Source: Vibrio chagasii (GTDB taxonomy: Bacteria > Pseudomonadota > Gammaproteobacteria > Enterobacterales > Vibrionaceae). From it: a DNA stretch of 64,000 nt. The notes beneath the pieces were generated by a model, which saw only the letters and a program-made list of their open reading frames with translations, was not told the DNA's origin and ran no database searches. The position numbers were made by a program, and so were the translations under genes. Positions 37,110-46,270 of this stretch are shown in pieces. The stretch lies in contig NZ_AP025466.1 in NCBI RefSeq assembly GCF_024347355.1, positions 620,001 to 684,000 on the forward strand, read 5' to 3'. The stretch's first letter is position 1; each line of letters opens with the position of its first letter.

Positions 37110-37535
37110 ATGAACCAACAATACATGCTGCAAGCACTTGAAGCTTCGCGCCAAGCCCTACCCGATTGTCAACCAAACCCACCAGTGGGATGTGTTTTGG
37201 TGAAGAACGACAAAGTAGTGTCTGTTGGTTACACACAAAAGGTTGGTGGGAACCACGCTGAAGTCGAGGCACTGAATCACTATGATGGCGATATGGAAGG
37301 CGTAACAGCTTACGTGACATTAGAGCCGTGCTCTTTTGTCGGTAGGACACCAGCTTGTGCTAATACTCTGGTTGAAGCCGGTGTAAAACACGTTGTGGTT
37401 GCTATACTCGATCCAGATCCTCGCAACAACGGCCGCGGTGTAGCAATACTGGATTCGCATGGTGTGAAAGTTGACGTGGGGCTATGCCAAGCACAAGCGA
37501 GTGCCTTTTTAACCCCATATCTTGGTAAGTCTTAG
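37110..37535 (+). CDS. Stand-alone RibD-type pyrimidine deaminase domain
   Basis: 141 residues covering only the zinc deaminase half of RibD: PNPPVGCVLV, NHAEVEAL (zinc His plus catalytic Glu) and PCSFVGRTPAC (zinc cysteines). The reductase half is absent, so it is either a true single-domain deaminase of riboflavin-pathway type or a related cytidine/pyrimidine deaminase. No other rib genes are near. It is monocistronic and converges with the NUDIX gene. Confidence 0.85.
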   Translation: MNQQYMLQALEASRQALPDCQPNPPVGCVLVKNDKVVSVGYTQKVGGNHAEVEALNHYDGDMEGVTAYVTLEPCSFVGRTPACANTLVEAGVKHVVVAILDPDPRNNGRGVAILDSHGVKVDVGLCQAQASAFLTPYLGKS

Positions 37536-37611
37536 TACTCAGCATCTGTGGCGTTTAGCTATTGAGCTAGGCTTATTGAGAACTCGCTACTCAACATCCA
37601 GTAAACCAAGG

Positions 37612-38064
37612 CTAGCCCACGTCTACTCGATAAAGTGGGTTAGCTGGCGCATCAACAAAGTATGCCCAGATATGATCATAAACCGCATGTTGGTTGGGGA
37701 ATGGCGCTAACGCTTTCGCTTCTTCTAAACTGCACCATCGATACTCAGTGTGCTCGTGGTTTAGTTCTACCGCTTGGTCTGGCGGGCAAAGTACAGCAAA
37801 GATTGGGATAAGTTGAATGACATTGACGTTCGCCTCGTAGAACTGCTCCAAAAATTGAGCGTTATACAACTCTTTCGCTTCGATTTTAGTTTCTTCTTCA
37901 AATTCACGTACGATTGCCTGCCAACCAGTTTCACCCGCTTCAATCGAGCCTGCAACATGACACCAATAGCCTCCCTTTACGCGTTTCATTAATAGCATTT
38001 TCGTTTGTCCGTCGATCTCAGAAAGAGCGACACCAGCCACAATCGAAGTATTGAGTGGAATCAT
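37612..38064 (-). CDS. NUDIX hydrolase
   Basis: 150 residues with the Nudix box GSIEAGETGWQAIVREFEEE at about 39-58, matching Gx5Ex7REUxEE, with Thr where the usual Gly follows. It hydrolyses a nucleoside diphosphate-linked compound. The pattern (EYRWCSLEEAKALAPFPN) resembles the dihydroneopterin-triphosphate/NudB-like subset, but the substrate is open. It converges with the deaminase gene. Confidence 0.88.
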   Translation of the reverse strand: MIPLNTSIVAGVALSEIDGQTKMLLMKRVKGGYWCHVAGSIEAGETGWQAIVREFEEETKIEAKELYNAQFLEQFYEANVNVIQLIPIFAVLCPPDQAVELNHEHTEYRWCSLEEAKALAPFPNQHAVYDHIWAYFVDAPANPLYRVDVG

Positions 38065-38346
38065 AACGTTACCTTATTTTGAACACGAAGCGAGCAAGCC
38101 TAGCACCCTTCCATTAGTAAGTAGTCTTCGATGATGAAAAACGAGAGACCAATCATTAATTTGAATTCCTCCCCAGAGCACTCCAACCTTATGCGAACAA
38201 TCAAGCTTACTGTATAAAACCACGGTGTGATTTCTTATTTGAGGCGCTTTTAGATAAAGAGTAGAATCGCCTGCCTTATACTGTATTTAAGCTCTCAAAA
38301 CACAGTAGACACGTAGCCATTTATCACCATCAAGTAAGACGACTAT

Positions 38347-40059
38347 ATGCACTCATCAAAACCAACGCACGACTCAGAGACCAACCATACACCTGAGCAC
38401 TGCTTCACTCGCTTTCAACAGCCGATCGAGTCATATTCGTTGCCTGAGCGCTTCACCTTTCCGTTCTATTACGAACCGCATCCGTTGTGTGAAATTGCGT
38501 CTCACCAACTTCAACAATACCTAGAAAACCAAACCGATTGGCAGCACGACTTCGGGCTGGATTCTGACGAAGGTCGCGGCAAGATGTTTGGTGTACTACT
38601 AGTAAGAAGCCCTGAAGGTGAACTTGGTTACTTCTCTGCATTCTCAGGGAAAATCGCCGATCAAAACCTACTGCCGCACTTTGTTCCACCGGTATTCGAC
38701 ATGCTGAGCAGTGACAGTTTTTTCCGTCAAGAAACCGCAGATATGATGGCGGTGAACGCCGAATTTAAAGCGCTGCAGGTCAACGCTCAATACCTTGAGT
38801 TGTGCGAACAATTGGCACAGAAAAAAGCGCAGGCAGAGCAAGAGATCGAAGCTCAACGCTTGTTGATCATTGAAGGTCGTAAAACGCGTAAAGAGCAACG
38901 AGAGCAAGGTAAAGAGAGCCTTGATGAGCAAGCTTTTGAGCAACTAAACCAAGAGTTAAGCAAAGCCAGCGTTGCAGATAAAAACCAACAGAAATACCTG
39001 AAGCTCAATTGGGAACAAACCCTAAACGAGCTACAAGGCAAGGTGGATGTATTTACTACTCAATTGGCTGAACTAAAAGAGCGAAGAGCGCACCTGTCTC
39101 ATCAACTTCAACACAAGTTGTTTTCACAATACGCTTTCCAAAATGCGGAAGGTAATGTCGAAGACCTTAACCAGATCTTTGAAAACACACCAAATAAAAT
39201 ACCACCGGCAGGCTCTGGTGAATGTGCTGCGCCAAAACTTCTACAATATGCCTATTTGAATGGCTACACGCCATTGGCATTAGCTGAATTTTGGTGGGGC
39301 CGCTCTCCGAAATCGGAGATCCGCAAACACAAGAAATACTACGCCTCTTGCCAGAGCAAATGTGTACCGATACTTGGCCATATGATGAAAGGCCTTGAAG
39401 TGGATCCAAACCCGTTGTTAGAGAATCCAGCAGAGGGCAAAGAGCTCGATATCCTGTTTCAAGATGAGCATATCGTTGTGGTACATAAGCCAGCAGGGTT
39501 CCTTTCAGTACCGGGCAAGACCATCAAAGATTCTGCCTACACTCGCGTTCAGGAAATGCATCCTGATGTGGAAGGGCCGTTCGTGATACACCGCTTAGAC
39601 ATGGCGACCTCTGGCATTCTAATATTCGCCCTGACTCGACGAACAAATAAAAGCCTGCAGAAGCAGTTCATTACTCGTGAAGTCGAGAAGCGATACGTCG
39701 CGATGATTGAAGGCGTTCTGACCGAAGATGAGGGTTATGTTCGATTACCGCTGCGTGGTGACCTGTACGATCGTCCTCGTCAAATTGTCTGCTACGAGCA
39801 CGGCAAACCTGCAGAAACTAAATGGGAAGTGATTGAACGCAATCAAGACACCACCAAGGTTTATCTGCACCCTAAAACAGGACGCACACACCAGTTACGT
39901 GTGCACTGTTCACATGAAGAAGGGCTACATATGCCTATCGTCGGTGATGGATTGTATGGCAACAAAGCTGACCGTCTTCACCTACATGCAGAAAGACTTG
40001 CCCTACACCACCCAATTACCAAAGAGTGGATGGATTTCCAATTCGATGCAGAGTTCTAA
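38347..40059 (+). CDS. RluA-family pseudouridine synthase with long coiled-coil N-terminus
   Basis: 570 residues, nearly twice the usual RluA length. The catalytic domain occupies about 360-570: HRLDMATSGILIFA with the catalytic Asp, KTGRTHQLRVH and GDGLYG. The first ~360 residues contain an acidic/helical region with a coiled coil (about 150-265: QKKAQAEQEIEAQRLL and following), probably for RNA or ribosome recognition. It should isomerise uridines in rRNA or tRNA. Long forms of this type occur in marine gamma-proteobacteria. Confidence 0.88.
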   Translation: MHSSKPTHDSETNHTPEHCFTRFQQPIESYSLPERFTFPFYYEPHPLCEIASHQLQQYLENQTDWQHDFGLDSDEGRGKMFGVLLVRSPEGELGYFSAFSGKIADQNLLPHFVPPVFDMLSSDSFFRQETADMMAVNAEFKALQVNAQYLELCEQLAQKKAQAEQEIEAQRLLIIEGRKTRKEQREQGKESLDEQAFEQLNQELSKASVADKNQQKYLKLNWEQTLNELQGKVDVFTTQLAELKERRAHLSHQLQHKLFSQYAFQNAEGNVEDLNQIFENTPNKIPPAGSGECAAPKLLQYAYLNGYTPLALAEFWWGRSPKSEIRKHKKYYASCQSKCVPILGHMMKGLEVDPNPLLENPAEGKELDILFQDEHIVVVHKPAGFLSVPGKTIKDSAYTRVQEMHPDVEGPFVIHRLDMATSGILIFALTRRTNKSLQKQFITREVEKRYVAMIEGVLTEDEGYVRLPLRGDLYDRPRQIVCYEHGKPAETKWEVIERNQDTTKVYLHPKTGRTHQLRVHCSHEEGLHMPIVGDGLYGNKADRLHLHAERLALHHPITKEWMDFQFDAEF

Positions 40060-40090
40060 AGACTCTCATCAATAACAAGTCTTAATGAAA

Positions 40091-40117
40091 GGAGTCACAC
40101 TATTTGTGGCTCCTCTT
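40091..40117 (+). terminator. Weak terminator after the pseudouridine synthase gene
   Basis: GGAGTCACA (40091-40099) pairs with TGTGGCTCC (40105-40113) with one G-T pair, followed by TCTTC instead of a clean T-run. Confidence 0.45.
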
Positions 40118-40254
40118 CAGCCACTTCCCCACATTTACGCCCTCGTTTCGCCTACCTCTTTCGGATATATCTCCACGCTTATTGCACTACATCAAGGTTC
40201 ACCTCATTTTGAGGTGTAGGATGCCCCTCTTCACCTTTCCTTGAGGCCTTTGAT

Positions 40255-40638
40255 ATGTCATCAGCTGCTTTGAATCTACATTCCAATACACAAACATCTT
40301 CTTTGACTACTGCGCCAGCATCAACAAACGTAAAGCCAATCACAACGAAAAAACCGGATCTGAATTCGGCAATGCTGAATCTCATCGAAGAAGTGAAAAA
40401 TGAACTCCCGCTCTATGAGTCAGAGACATTCATTTGTGGGCCAAAAGGAAACTGCTCAGGTTGCTCTAAGAAATTGCTAGAGATGGTCGACACAGAATTG
40501 ATGTACTGGGAACACAGCATCTCAATGGGACAAGGGCCAAACTTCGAAGAACTGCGTCGCTTCGGTAAACTATGCAGCAGCGTAAGACGTGGCTTAGAAA
40601 GAAACGGCTTGGTAGAGAAGCGTCCTAGAAGAAGGTAA
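40255..40638 (+). CDS. Small cysteine-cluster protein, unknown function
   Basis: 127 residues. The first ~40 are Ser/Thr/Pro/Lys-rich and likely disordered. The rest is compact, with CGPKGNCSGCSKKLL (a CX6CX2C set at about 62-72) and a later Cys, suggesting zinc or iron binding, and a basic C-terminus VEKRPRRR suggesting nucleic-acid contact. No family is recognised. It stands alone between the pseudouridine synthase and the hydrolase genes. Confidence 0.7.
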   Translation: MSSAALNLHSNTQTSSLTTAPASTNVKPITTKKPDLNSAMLNLIEEVKNELPLYESETFICGPKGNCSGCSKKLLEMVDTELMYWEHSISMGQGPNFEELRRFGKLCSSVRRGLERNGLVEKRPRRR

Positions 40639-40763
40639 CTAGAAGCAAGTCACTAGCTTAGGTATTAAAACACGATTTAGGGCGTCCTCGATCGTGTTTG
40701 AGGTCTCGTTATACCTAGCCTTAGCGCATATTAGCTCCACTTACCTCAGTTGGAGTTAACACT

Positions 40764-41777
40764 ATGAAACGGACACATTTACTGTTCACATCCCTACTTT
40801 TCCTTTGCAGTTCAGCCATCGCTTCCGGTGTCGGATTCACTCAAGTCACCTTAACTGACAATCCTAATCGCCTGCTAAACACTGCCATTTGGTATCCCGC
40901 GAGAGATGCATCAGACACAACCTTAATTGGCGATAACCCCGCCTTTATCGGTACACAAGTCATCAAAGGCGCAGACATTCAATCCGGTACTTTTCCAGTA
41001 ATACTGCTATCGCACGGCTACCGAGGAAACTGGCGCAATCAAAACTGGTTAGCGACCAAACTTGCGAGTAAAGGCTACATCGTAGCGGCAGCTGATCATC
41101 CGGGAACCACCTCTTTCGACCATTCTCCAAAGCAAGCAGCGAAATGGTGGGAAAGACCACGAGATGTATCACGTATTCTGGATTACCTGTTATCTGCCCC
41201 ACAGTGGAAGCAGTCTGCTAACGCCGACAATGTGACTGCAATCGGGCATTCATTGGGTGGCTGGACAGTAATGCAATTGGCGGGAGCAAGAATCGATAGG
41301 CAAACCTTTGAAGCGGATTGTCTCATATACCCTAACCCACGAACTTGTGGACTTGCTGAAGAGCTAGGGCTCGACAAAGTCCAAGCTGCAGAGCCAAACA
41401 ATAAAGATCTTTCAGATCCAAGAATTCAACGTGTAGTCAGCCTTGATTTAGGGCTTGCTCGCAGCTTTTCAATCGTTAGCTTAAATGCCATTAAAGTACC
41501 AACCTTGATACTGGCGGCCGGGGTAGATATAGGAGATCTCCCTCAAGCATTAGAGTCTGGCTATATTGCCGAACATGTACCGCTAAACTCTAGACGCTAC
41601 AAAGTCTATGAAAAAGCCGCCCATTTCAGCTTCATTCAAGGCTGTAAACCCGGTGCTATAGCCATGCTGAATGAAGAGGTGCCAGGGGATGGTATTATTT
41701 GTAAATATGGTATTGGTACATCACGCGACCAGTTACACCAATTGTTCTTCAATGACATCGTTCGCTTTCTAAATTGA
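40764..41777 (+). CDS. Secreted alpha/beta hydrolase (dienelactone hydrolase/PAF-acetylhydrolase-like)
   Basis: 337 residues with a signal peptide (LLFTSLLFLCSSAIA, cleavage before SGVGF). The nucleophile serine is in GHSLGGWTVMQL, preceded by an oxyanion-type FPVILLSHGYRGN segment; a late HFSFIQGC supplies the candidate catalytic His. It resembles predicted dienelactone hydrolase/chlorophyllase-type esterases. The substrate is unknown. It converges with the AraC-type gene, 20 bases away. Confidence 0.82.
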   Translation: MKRTHLLFTSLLFLCSSAIASGVGFTQVTLTDNPNRLLNTAIWYPARDASDTTLIGDNPAFIGTQVIKGADIQSGTFPVILLSHGYRGNWRNQNWLATKLASKGYIVAAADHPGTTSFDHSPKQAAKWWERPRDVSRILDYLLSAPQWKQSANADNVTAIGHSLGGWTVMQLAGARIDRQTFEADCLIYPNPRTCGLAEELGLDKVQAAEPNNKDLSDPRIQRVVSLDLGLARSFSIVSLNAIKVPTLILAAGVDIGDLPQALESGYIAEHVPLNSRRYKVYEKAAHFSFIQGCKPGAIAMLNEEVPGDGIICKYGIGTSRDQLHQLFFNDIVRFLN

Positions 41778-41797
41778 TAAACAAAAAGCAAACACAC

Positions 41798-42871
41798 TCA
41801 ATCTAACACTTGTAGCGAACTTCGAAACTCACTCGGAGTTTGCCCAGTTATCCTTGAAAACTCCCTATTGAAGTTAGACTTGGTCTGAAAGCCTGAACTT
41901 AGGTAGATCTCTGTTATCGCTTCATCGGTTTGCTTCAGAAGAGTCTTAGCGTGTTCAATCCGATAGGCGTTAATCACCTTCGAAATGTTCTGTTGGTGAG
42001 TTTGATTAACCGCAGACGATATCTTGCGAGCAGGAATGCCTAGCTTTCGTGCCAAGCGATTGAGAGACAGGTCAGGATCCTTGAATACTTGGCGCTCTCT
42101 CATTAATGCATCGAACTTAGTCATGATCTGAGTAGTTTCTTCAGTTTGGTCGTCATCTAAGCTACTCACTAGTGTAGTCGATGTGTCGACCTCTTCTGGA
42201 GAACCTTGTGACATGGCAGGTAAAGCCGGCACTTGCATGGTTTTTTCTTCGGCAGGCGTGCTCATACTGACCACCATCACAGCGGACACAATGGTTGGAA
42301 TAAGGACAAGGTAGCTAATCGATAAGATCAGATTGGTGTGCTGCGCATCCAACAGCAAGATGTCGAAAGAAAGCGCACTATCAACCAAAGCCGAAAATAG
42401 CAGCATTACACCTGCAACTCGTTCAGCTGCCAACACTTTCGATACATCGGTCAGCCGCACTTGTTCCGGCACTCGCAGCGACGACTTCAGCAGCAAGCTA
42501 CCATATCCGAGATAGAGAAATATCAGCAATACATCAAGAGTTCCCGCCCAGAGTTGCACATAGAAAAGTGAGCAAACTAAAACAGTAATCGGGCCTAGCC
42601 AATGTAAATGTTTACTGGATTGACTTCGATGAGCTCCCGAAAAACACAACCAAGCCGCCACAGGAACACAGGCACCAAAAATGGGTTGTAAGAAGCGAAA
42701 CAACGCAATATCAAACGTCCATCGCAGGCCCACTACCGTCACCATCAACGCACACAGAATGATAAACCAAAATGGCTTTTGACTGGTTTGTGGGTAACGG
42801 CATCGAAGCAGCACACCTGTCATCATTAACAACAGCGCAGCGACAAATGGTAAAGGAATGGCAAGCATCAA
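41798..42871 (-). CDS. AraC-family regulator with membrane N-terminus
   Basis: 357 residues. The first ~215 hold about seven hydrophobic segments, so the sensor half is in the inner membrane. The AraC DNA-binding domain covers about 255-355, with both HTHs: LSLNRLARKLGIPARKISSAVN and ITEIYLSSGFQTKSNFNREFSR. The architecture matches the 7TM/AraC regulators, whose signals are mostly unknown. It has no operon partner. The start has no strong ribosome site, so a few residues may be uncertain. Confidence 0.85.
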   Translation of the reverse strand: MMLAIPLPFVAALLLMMTGVLLRCRYPQTSQKPFWFIILCALMVTVVGLRWTFDIALFRFLQPIFGACVPVAAWLCFSGAHRSQSSKHLHWLGPITVLVCSLFYVQLWAGTLDVLLIFLYLGYGSLLLKSSLRVPEQVRLTDVSKVLAAERVAGVMLLFSALVDSALSFDILLLDAQHTNLILSISYLVLIPTIVSAVMVVSMSTPAEEKTMQVPALPAMSQGSPEEVDTSTTLVSSLDDDQTEETTQIMTKFDALMRERQVFKDPDLSLNRLARKLGIPARKISSAVNQTHQQNISKVINAYRIEHAKTLLKQTDEAITEIYLSSGFQTKSNFNREFSRITGQTPSEFRSSLQVLD

Positions 42872-42975
42872 CAGTCCGTTTAAGTTTGAGAAAAGATCAC
42901 TTCCCCTTCAAGCACTTCATTAGCGAAGCAAGTGAGCGAACCAGTGATACATATTGAATATCAACCTATGGTAAA

Positions 42976-43944
42976 TCATTCCTCTGATAAAAATCTAGAT
43001 CGAAACCTTGATGGTGTTAAACCAATGATTTTCATAAAGACTTTTCGGAAGCTGTTAACGTCTTCATACCCAACTAAGTAGCTGATTTGTTCTACGGGTT
43101 TGTGAGAACTTTCCAGTAGCTCGCACGCGCTTTGAACACGCACGTGTTGAATATAGTTAATCGGAGTCAAGGTCGTCGCTTTGGTAAATTGTCGGATAAA
43201 GGTTCTTCGCGTCATGAAGGCTTCCTCCGCCAATTGATCAAGCGTCAAAGGAAGGTGGTGATTCTTTTGAATAAAGCGCTGCACAAAGACAATCTTGTCA
43301 TTCCCATGAGCGTAGTTAGGCACAAAACTTTGGTAGTAGCGCTGCTCTCTCAACCCCGTATCCAACACCAGATACTTACCCAAATTACGTGTATTAGTCG
43401 GCGTTGTGTATTTAGTCAGAATAAACAGAGCCAAATCCATCCACGACATCAAACCACCAGCGGTAATGATGTCATCGTCATCGATCAAGATTTTGTCGAC
43501 ATCAACATCGACCTCAGTATATTGCTCCGAGAATTGTTGTTGTGCTTGCCAATGCGTTGTCACGGTTCGTCCCTGCAACAACCCCGTTTCCGCCAAAATA
43601 AACACGCCCGCGCAAGCAGAACACAGTATCGCCCCACGTTGATGAGATTGTACAAGGTAATCCAACAGTCCTTCATCCGGCTCTAAATAGTAGCTGCCAT
43701 CTAAGTTTGGCGGCACCAAAATGATGTCTGCTTTTGAGTTCTCGATTAATCCATCAACCGATTTAGACCAATCGTCGTAAGGCTTAATTTCAACATGAAA
43801 CTGAACCTGCTCATTGGAAGGTTCGAGGCTATTAGCCAATTGAAGAAACTCTTTCACTCCAAACACGGCACTTTGCAGAGAGCCTGGATAGTCGATGATT
43901 TCGACCATTACTGATTTTGTCACTATTGCCATATAGTCTGTCAT
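42976..43944 (-). CDS. GlxA-type AraC regulator with DJ-1/PfpI-like domain
   Basis: 322 residues. The N-terminal amidase/DJ-1-like domain (1-185) has the nucleophile-elbow-like ILCSACAGVFILAE and ends in TTHW. The C-terminal AraC domain covers about 220-320 with TLDQLAEEAFMTRRTFIRQF and ISYLVGYEDVNSFRKVF. GlxA-type regulators respond to small nitrogenous ligands. It is divergent from the cysteine hydrolase gene at 44022 across 77 bases, so that gene is its likely target. Confidence 0.88.
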   Translation of the reverse strand: MTDYMAIVTKSVMVEIIDYPGSLQSAVFGVKEFLQLANSLEPSNEQVQFHVEIKPYDDWSKSVDGLIENSKADIILVPPNLDGSYYLEPDEGLLDYLVQSHQRGAILCSACAGVFILAETGLLQGRTVTTHWQAQQQFSEQYTEVDVDVDKILIDDDDIITAGGLMSWMDLALFILTKYTTPTNTRNLGKYLVLDTGLREQRYYQSFVPNYAHGNDKIVFVQRFIQKNHHLPLTLDQLAEEAFMTRRTFIRQFTKATTLTPINYIQHVRVQSACELLESSHKPVEQISYLVGYEDVNSFRKVFMKIIGLTPSRFRSRFLSEE

Positions 43945-44021
43945 TTTTGACGTGCGATAAAAACTACAGAGTATTCATAATATCCCTACACCGCAACACA
44001 CTAAATACAAAGGTATAGACT

Positions 44022-44585
44022 ATGAAGAACACAGCCCTACTACTTATCGACTTTCAAAACGACTACTTCCCTTCATACGAAGGTGCGAAATGGGCACTCT
44101 CTGAAACAGAAAAAGCAGCCGAAAAAGGTGCACAGTTATTATCAGCTTTCAGACATAAGCAACTTCCTGTGGTTCATGTACGTCATGAGTTTCCGACGAA
44201 TGATGCTCCGTTCTTCTTGCCAGAATCAGACGGAGCTCAAATCCACAGCAGCGTGGCTCCGCGAGAAGGTGAGCCTGTCATCGTAAAACATCAAATCAAC
44301 AGCTTTAGAGATACAGAACTGAACAAAGTGCTAAAAGAGCAAGGCGTTGAAAAACTGATCATCGTTGGCGCAATGAGCCACATGTGTATTGATGCCGTGA
44401 CTCGTGCAGCAACCGATTTAGGCTATGAATGCCACGTAGCGCATGATGCTTGCACAACCTTAGACATGGAGTTCAATGGCGTTAAGGTTCCAGCAGCGCA
44501 TGTCCATGCCGCATTCATGGCTGCACTGAGCTTTGGTTATTGCAATGTCGCGACAGCAAACGAGCTTAAGAACCTGCTTAAATAA
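44022..44585 (+). CDS. Isochorismatase-family cysteine hydrolase
   Basis: 187 residues with the Asp-Lys-Cys triad: LLIDFQNDYFP near residue 8, VIVKHQINSF near 89 and VGAMSHMCIDAVTRAA with the nucleophile Cys near 124. It is likely an amidohydrolase of nicotinamidase or isochorismatase type; the substrate is unknown. It is divergently paired with the GlxA-type regulator, a frequent arrangement for this enzyme class. Its terminator is at 44634-44655. Confidence 0.88.
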   Translation: MKNTALLLIDFQNDYFPSYEGAKWALSETEKAAEKGAQLLSAFRHKQLPVVHVRHEFPTNDAPFFLPESDGAQIHSSVAPREGEPVIVKHQINSFRDTELNKVLKEQGVEKLIIVGAMSHMCIDAVTRAATDLGYECHVAHDACTTLDMEFNGVKVPAAHVHAAFMAALSFGYCNVATANELKNLLK

Positions 44586-44633
44586 AGCTCAAAATCAAAA
44601 GCCAGCTTCTGAACAATTCTTGTAGATACAAAA

Positions 44634-44658
44634 AAGGCGCCTATTACGGCGCCTTCTC
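44634..44658. terminator. Bidirectional terminator
   Basis: AAGGCGCC (44634-44641) and GGCGCCTT (44648-44655) form an 8-bp G/C-rich stem with flanking A- and T-runs. It serves the cysteine hydrolase and transporter genes. Confidence 0.85.
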
Positions 44659-44675
44659 ATTAAAATCTATTTTTA

Positions 44676-46034
44676 CTAAGCTTGAGCCACTTGACGTGCA
44701 GGGTGTTTAATAAACACAGCGACGACAGCCACGATAGCCAATGCAAAACAGTAGTACGAGTTAGAAACGATCTCTAACGGCGATAGGTTAAATACAGAAC
44801 CTAGTAGCAATACCTGTGCACCATAAGGCAACACACCTTGAATCACACAAGAGAAGATATCCAATAAGCTCGCCGAGCGACGTGGAGATACATCGTTCTC
44901 TTCTGCTAATTGACGAGCAACACTACCAGAGACAATGATCGCTACTGTGTTATTTGCCGTGCACATGTTCACCATAGACACCAAACCAGCAATACCCAAC
45001 TCACTTGCGCGGCCGTTCGCTTGCTTAGAATGTGAAGAGCCGAATGCACGAATCATGCTACTTACTAGGTTAGTCAAGAAAGCTAGACCACCTTGGCGAC
45101 GCATCAGCTCACTCAAACCACCGATCAGCATCGACAGTAAGAAAATTTCCTGCATGTTGCCAAAGCCAGCATAGATATCTTGCGCGTAATCGGTTAAACC
45201 ATAGTTCTCCAGAGAACCTAAGCTAACGCCACCCGCCAGTAAGATACCGATGGTTAGCACAACAAACACGTTCATACCTGATACTGCAAGAATCAAGATA
45301 GTGATGTAAGGTAATACTTTAAGCCACTCAATAGGACCCGTTTCAGGCACTTGAGTCGCAGTGCTGTTAAAAGCGAAGATAACAATCGCGATAAGTGCAG
45401 CAGGAAGTGCGATACGGATGTTCTCTTTAAACTTGTCTCTCATCTCACAGCCTTGCGAGCGCGTTGCAGCAATCGTGGTATCAGAGATGATAGAAAGGTT
45501 GTCACCAAACATCGCGCCACTTAAAACAACGCCTGCTGTCAGTGGAATGCTCATGCCTGCTGAATCAGCAATGCCCAGTGCTACAGGGGCTACCGCAGCA
45601 ATGGTGCCCATCGAAGTACCCATTGCTGTTGCGATGAAAGCAGAAATTAGGAAGATACCCGGTAGGATCATGCTCGTTGGGATTGCCGACAAACCAAGGT
45701 TTACCGTCGCATCCACACCACCAGAAGCCTTAGCAACCGCCGCAAAAGCACCTGCCAATAGGTAGATCATACACATTGCGATAATGTCTTTGTGACCTAC
45801 TCCACTCAAGAACTGTTCGATAGCACGGTTCAATTTATCTTTGCTCAACAGCAGCGCCAACATCACAGCAGGTAGAGCCGCAATCGGAGCTGGAAGCTGA
45901 TAGAAAGCAAAATCGACGCCTTGCAACGACAAGTAGGTACCTACGCCAATAAACAGCGCTAGGAACACGATCAGAGGGATAAGCGCTACTGCCGAAGGGG
46001 CAATAACCGCATTAGAATTTTTTGAATTGGACAT
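44676..46034 (-). CDS. metT: NhaC-family transporter, candidate methionine permease MetT
   Basis: 452 residues with about eleven membrane segments of the NhaC Na+/H+ antiporter superfamily (GAMFGDNLSIISDTTIAATRSQG, MCTANNTVAIIVSGSVARQLAE). Annotation by fold alone would be Na+/H+ antiporter. However, tandem MetJ boxes overlap its promoter at 46094-46117, and an NhaC-superfamily transporter named MetT has been predicted as a MetJ-controlled methionine permease in gamma-proteobacteria. I take methionine uptake as the likely job; this rests on the operator and recalled comparative work. Confidence 0.7.
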   Translation of the reverse strand: MSNSKNSNAVIAPSAVALIPLIVFLALFIGVGTYLSLQGVDFAFYQLPAPIAALPAVMLALLLSKDKLNRAIEQFLSGVGHKDIIAMCMIYLLAGAFAAVAKASGGVDATVNLGLSAIPTSMILPGIFLISAFIATAMGTSMGTIAAVAPVALGIADSAGMSIPLTAGVVLSGAMFGDNLSIISDTTIAATRSQGCEMRDKFKENIRIALPAALIAIVIFAFNSTATQVPETGPIEWLKVLPYITILILAVSGMNVFVVLTIGILLAGGVSLGSLENYGLTDYAQDIYAGFGNMQEIFLLSMLIGGLSELMRRQGGLAFLTNLVSSMIRAFGSSHSKQANGRASELGIAGLVSMVNMCTANNTVAIIVSGSVARQLAEENDVSPRRSASLLDIFSCVIQGVLPYGAQVLLLGSVFNLSPLEIVSNSYYCFALAIVAVVAVFIKHPARQVAQA

Positions 46035-46090
46035 GGAACGACAACACTATAGAACAGGAAGGAGAGCAGACTAATGTCACACTTAGGACT

Positions 46091-46117
46091 TGTCAACGTC
46101 TAGACGTCTAAACGCCC
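46091..46117 (-). promoter_or_regulatory. Tandem MetJ boxes over the metT promoter
   Basis: CAACGTCT, AGACGTCT and AAACGCCC lie end to end (46094-46117). The central box is a perfect match to AGACGTCT, with two degenerate flanking boxes, as usual for MetJ. On the minus strand a TTGACA (46096-46091) overlaps the first box and can serve as -35, with a weak TAGTCT 17 bases later. MetJ with SAM should repress the gene. Confidence 0.8.
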
Positions 46118-46164
46118 AATATAATGCAAAGTAATAAGAACTCTATTGAACATCACATAATAGA

Positions 46165-46196
46165 AAAGGCTATTTACTCACCAGTAAATAGCCTTT
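46165..46196 (-). terminator. Terminator of the hydratase gene
   Basis: AAAGGCTATTTACT (46165-46178) and AGTAAATAGCCTTT (46183-46196) form a 14-bp stem with a 4-nt loop, ending in a T-rich run on the minus strand. Confidence 0.9.
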
Positions 46197-46270
46197 CTAG
46201 AACAAATTGCTCATACGTGAAGTAGAGTTTTAGAGACCTGCTTTCTTAATCAATAGAGCTTGTAAATAAC

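Noticed and set aside
44676..46034. Plain Na+/H+ antiporter
   Set aside because: MetJ boxes over the promoter favour the MetT interpretation, although the fold alone would allow the antiporter.
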